Of a stretch of 5,581 bases of DNA, positions 5,283-5,581 are shown piece after piece. The stretch spans positions 1 to 5,581 of the forward strand of contig CAZBDT010000146.1 in NCBI GenBank assembly GCA_964490745.1, read 5' to 3'. The translations under genes were made by a program, and so were the position numbers. The notes below the pieces were generated by a model. It worked only from the letters and a program-made list of their open reading frames with translations, did no database searches and had not been told where the DNA came from. This DNA comes from Litorimonas sp964490745 (GTDB taxonomy: Bacteria; Pseudomonadota; Alphaproteobacteria; Caulobacterales; Maricaulaceae). Within the stretch, counting starts at the first letter, position 1. The number at the start of each line of letters is the position of its first letter.

Positions 5283-5581
5283 ATGCGACACCTCCCACGA
5301 CTTAGCCTATTTGGATGTTTAGCCTTCATGGCCGCCTGTCAGGCCGACGGCTCCGGAAAACAATATGACTCCGAAGTGGGCATTGATCCCGGCTTTAAAT
5401 CCGCCTGCGCCAAAGAAATTGGCGCTCAAATGACCGCTTCATCATCGCCCGAAATCACCTATCAAAATCTGACGGAAGAGGACGGAATGACTGCGACCGT
5501 CAGCCTTACAAGCCCAACAGATGGCTCGGTCACAACGCTAGAATATTTATGCATTCCCGACGGAGACGGCGAAGCCATTGC
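5283..5581 (+). CDS. Second lipoprotein with the same two-cysteine domain (partial, runs off the right edge)
   Basis: The ATG at 5283 opens a frame that continues for 99 codons plus 2 bases to the window end without a stop. Arg2 and Arg6, a hydrophobic segment (~7-18) and the lipobox-like MAAC with Cys19, followed by Gln20, indicate a lipoprotein. The mature part aligns with residues 106-165 of the upstream lipoprotein: F38/F106, C42/C110, ITY at 58-60/126-128, C90/C158 and GE at 96-97/164-165. The two cysteines are 48 positions apart in both proteins. It lacks the repeat linker, so its domain sits close to the membrane. A GAGAG about 7 bases before the ATG is the likely ribosome site. Both genes look like a tandem duplication in one operon. 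The C-terminal end is outside the window; function unknown. Confidence 0.8.
   Translation, partial: MRHLPRLSLFGCLAFMAACQADGSGKQYDSEVGIDPGFKSACAKEIGAQMTASSSPEITYQNLTEEDGMTATVSLTSPTDGSVTTLEYLCIPDGDGEAI

Noticed and set aside
1..5581. CRISPR array, tRNA, rRNA or insertion sequence
   Set aside because: No regularly spaced repeats, no cloverleaf or rRNA-like sequence, and no transposase or terminal inverted repeats were found.

Overview
The window reads as the chromosome of an alphaproteobacterium. The evidence is a block of capsid genes closely resembling the gene transfer agent (GTA) genes known from Rhodobacter capsulatus and its relatives, a long palindromic intergenic element of a kind common in alphaproteobacterial genomes, moderately high GC in the coding parts, and compact overlapping genes. 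The family cannot be fixed from the sequence; a Caulobacterales/Hyphomonadaceae-like host is only a guess.

Left part (about 1 to 3209), all on the minus strand and read from high to low coordinates: an HK97-type portal protein (g3-like), a small membrane/coiled-coil protein (g3.5-like), a prohead protease (g4-like) and an HK97-fold major capsid protein (g5-like). The genes overlap by 4 to 8 bases and form one translationally coupled operon. It ends in a ~99-base palindromic element (91-189) and then a good rho-independent terminator (30-55). In ordinary GTA clusters the terminase lies directly before the portal gene, and adaptor and tail genes follow the capsid gene. Here no terminase is present, and the operon stops after the capsid gene. 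The window therefore holds a self-contained head module: portal, protease and shell protein, all reading as intact.

Middle (3210-3594): 385 AT-rich bases without a convincing gene. They contain several short inverted repeats in the leader of the head operon and a possible 29-codon plus-strand ORF for a single-helix membrane peptide.

Right part: a minus-strand pair, 4594 to 4079 (membrane-anchored DUF2726-type protein with a possible PD-(D/E)XK nuclease-like fold) and then 4032 to 3595 (leucine-heptad coiled coil plus TPR-like helices, function unknown). Divergent from these, on the plus strand, are two consecutive lipoproteins (4714-5235, and 5283 running off the right edge). They share a C-terminal domain with two cysteines 48 positions apart and look like a tandem duplication. 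The first carries three 39-base in-frame repeats in its linker. Nothing links the right-hand genes functionally to the capsid operon, except that they occupy the place where the rest of a GTA cluster would be expected.
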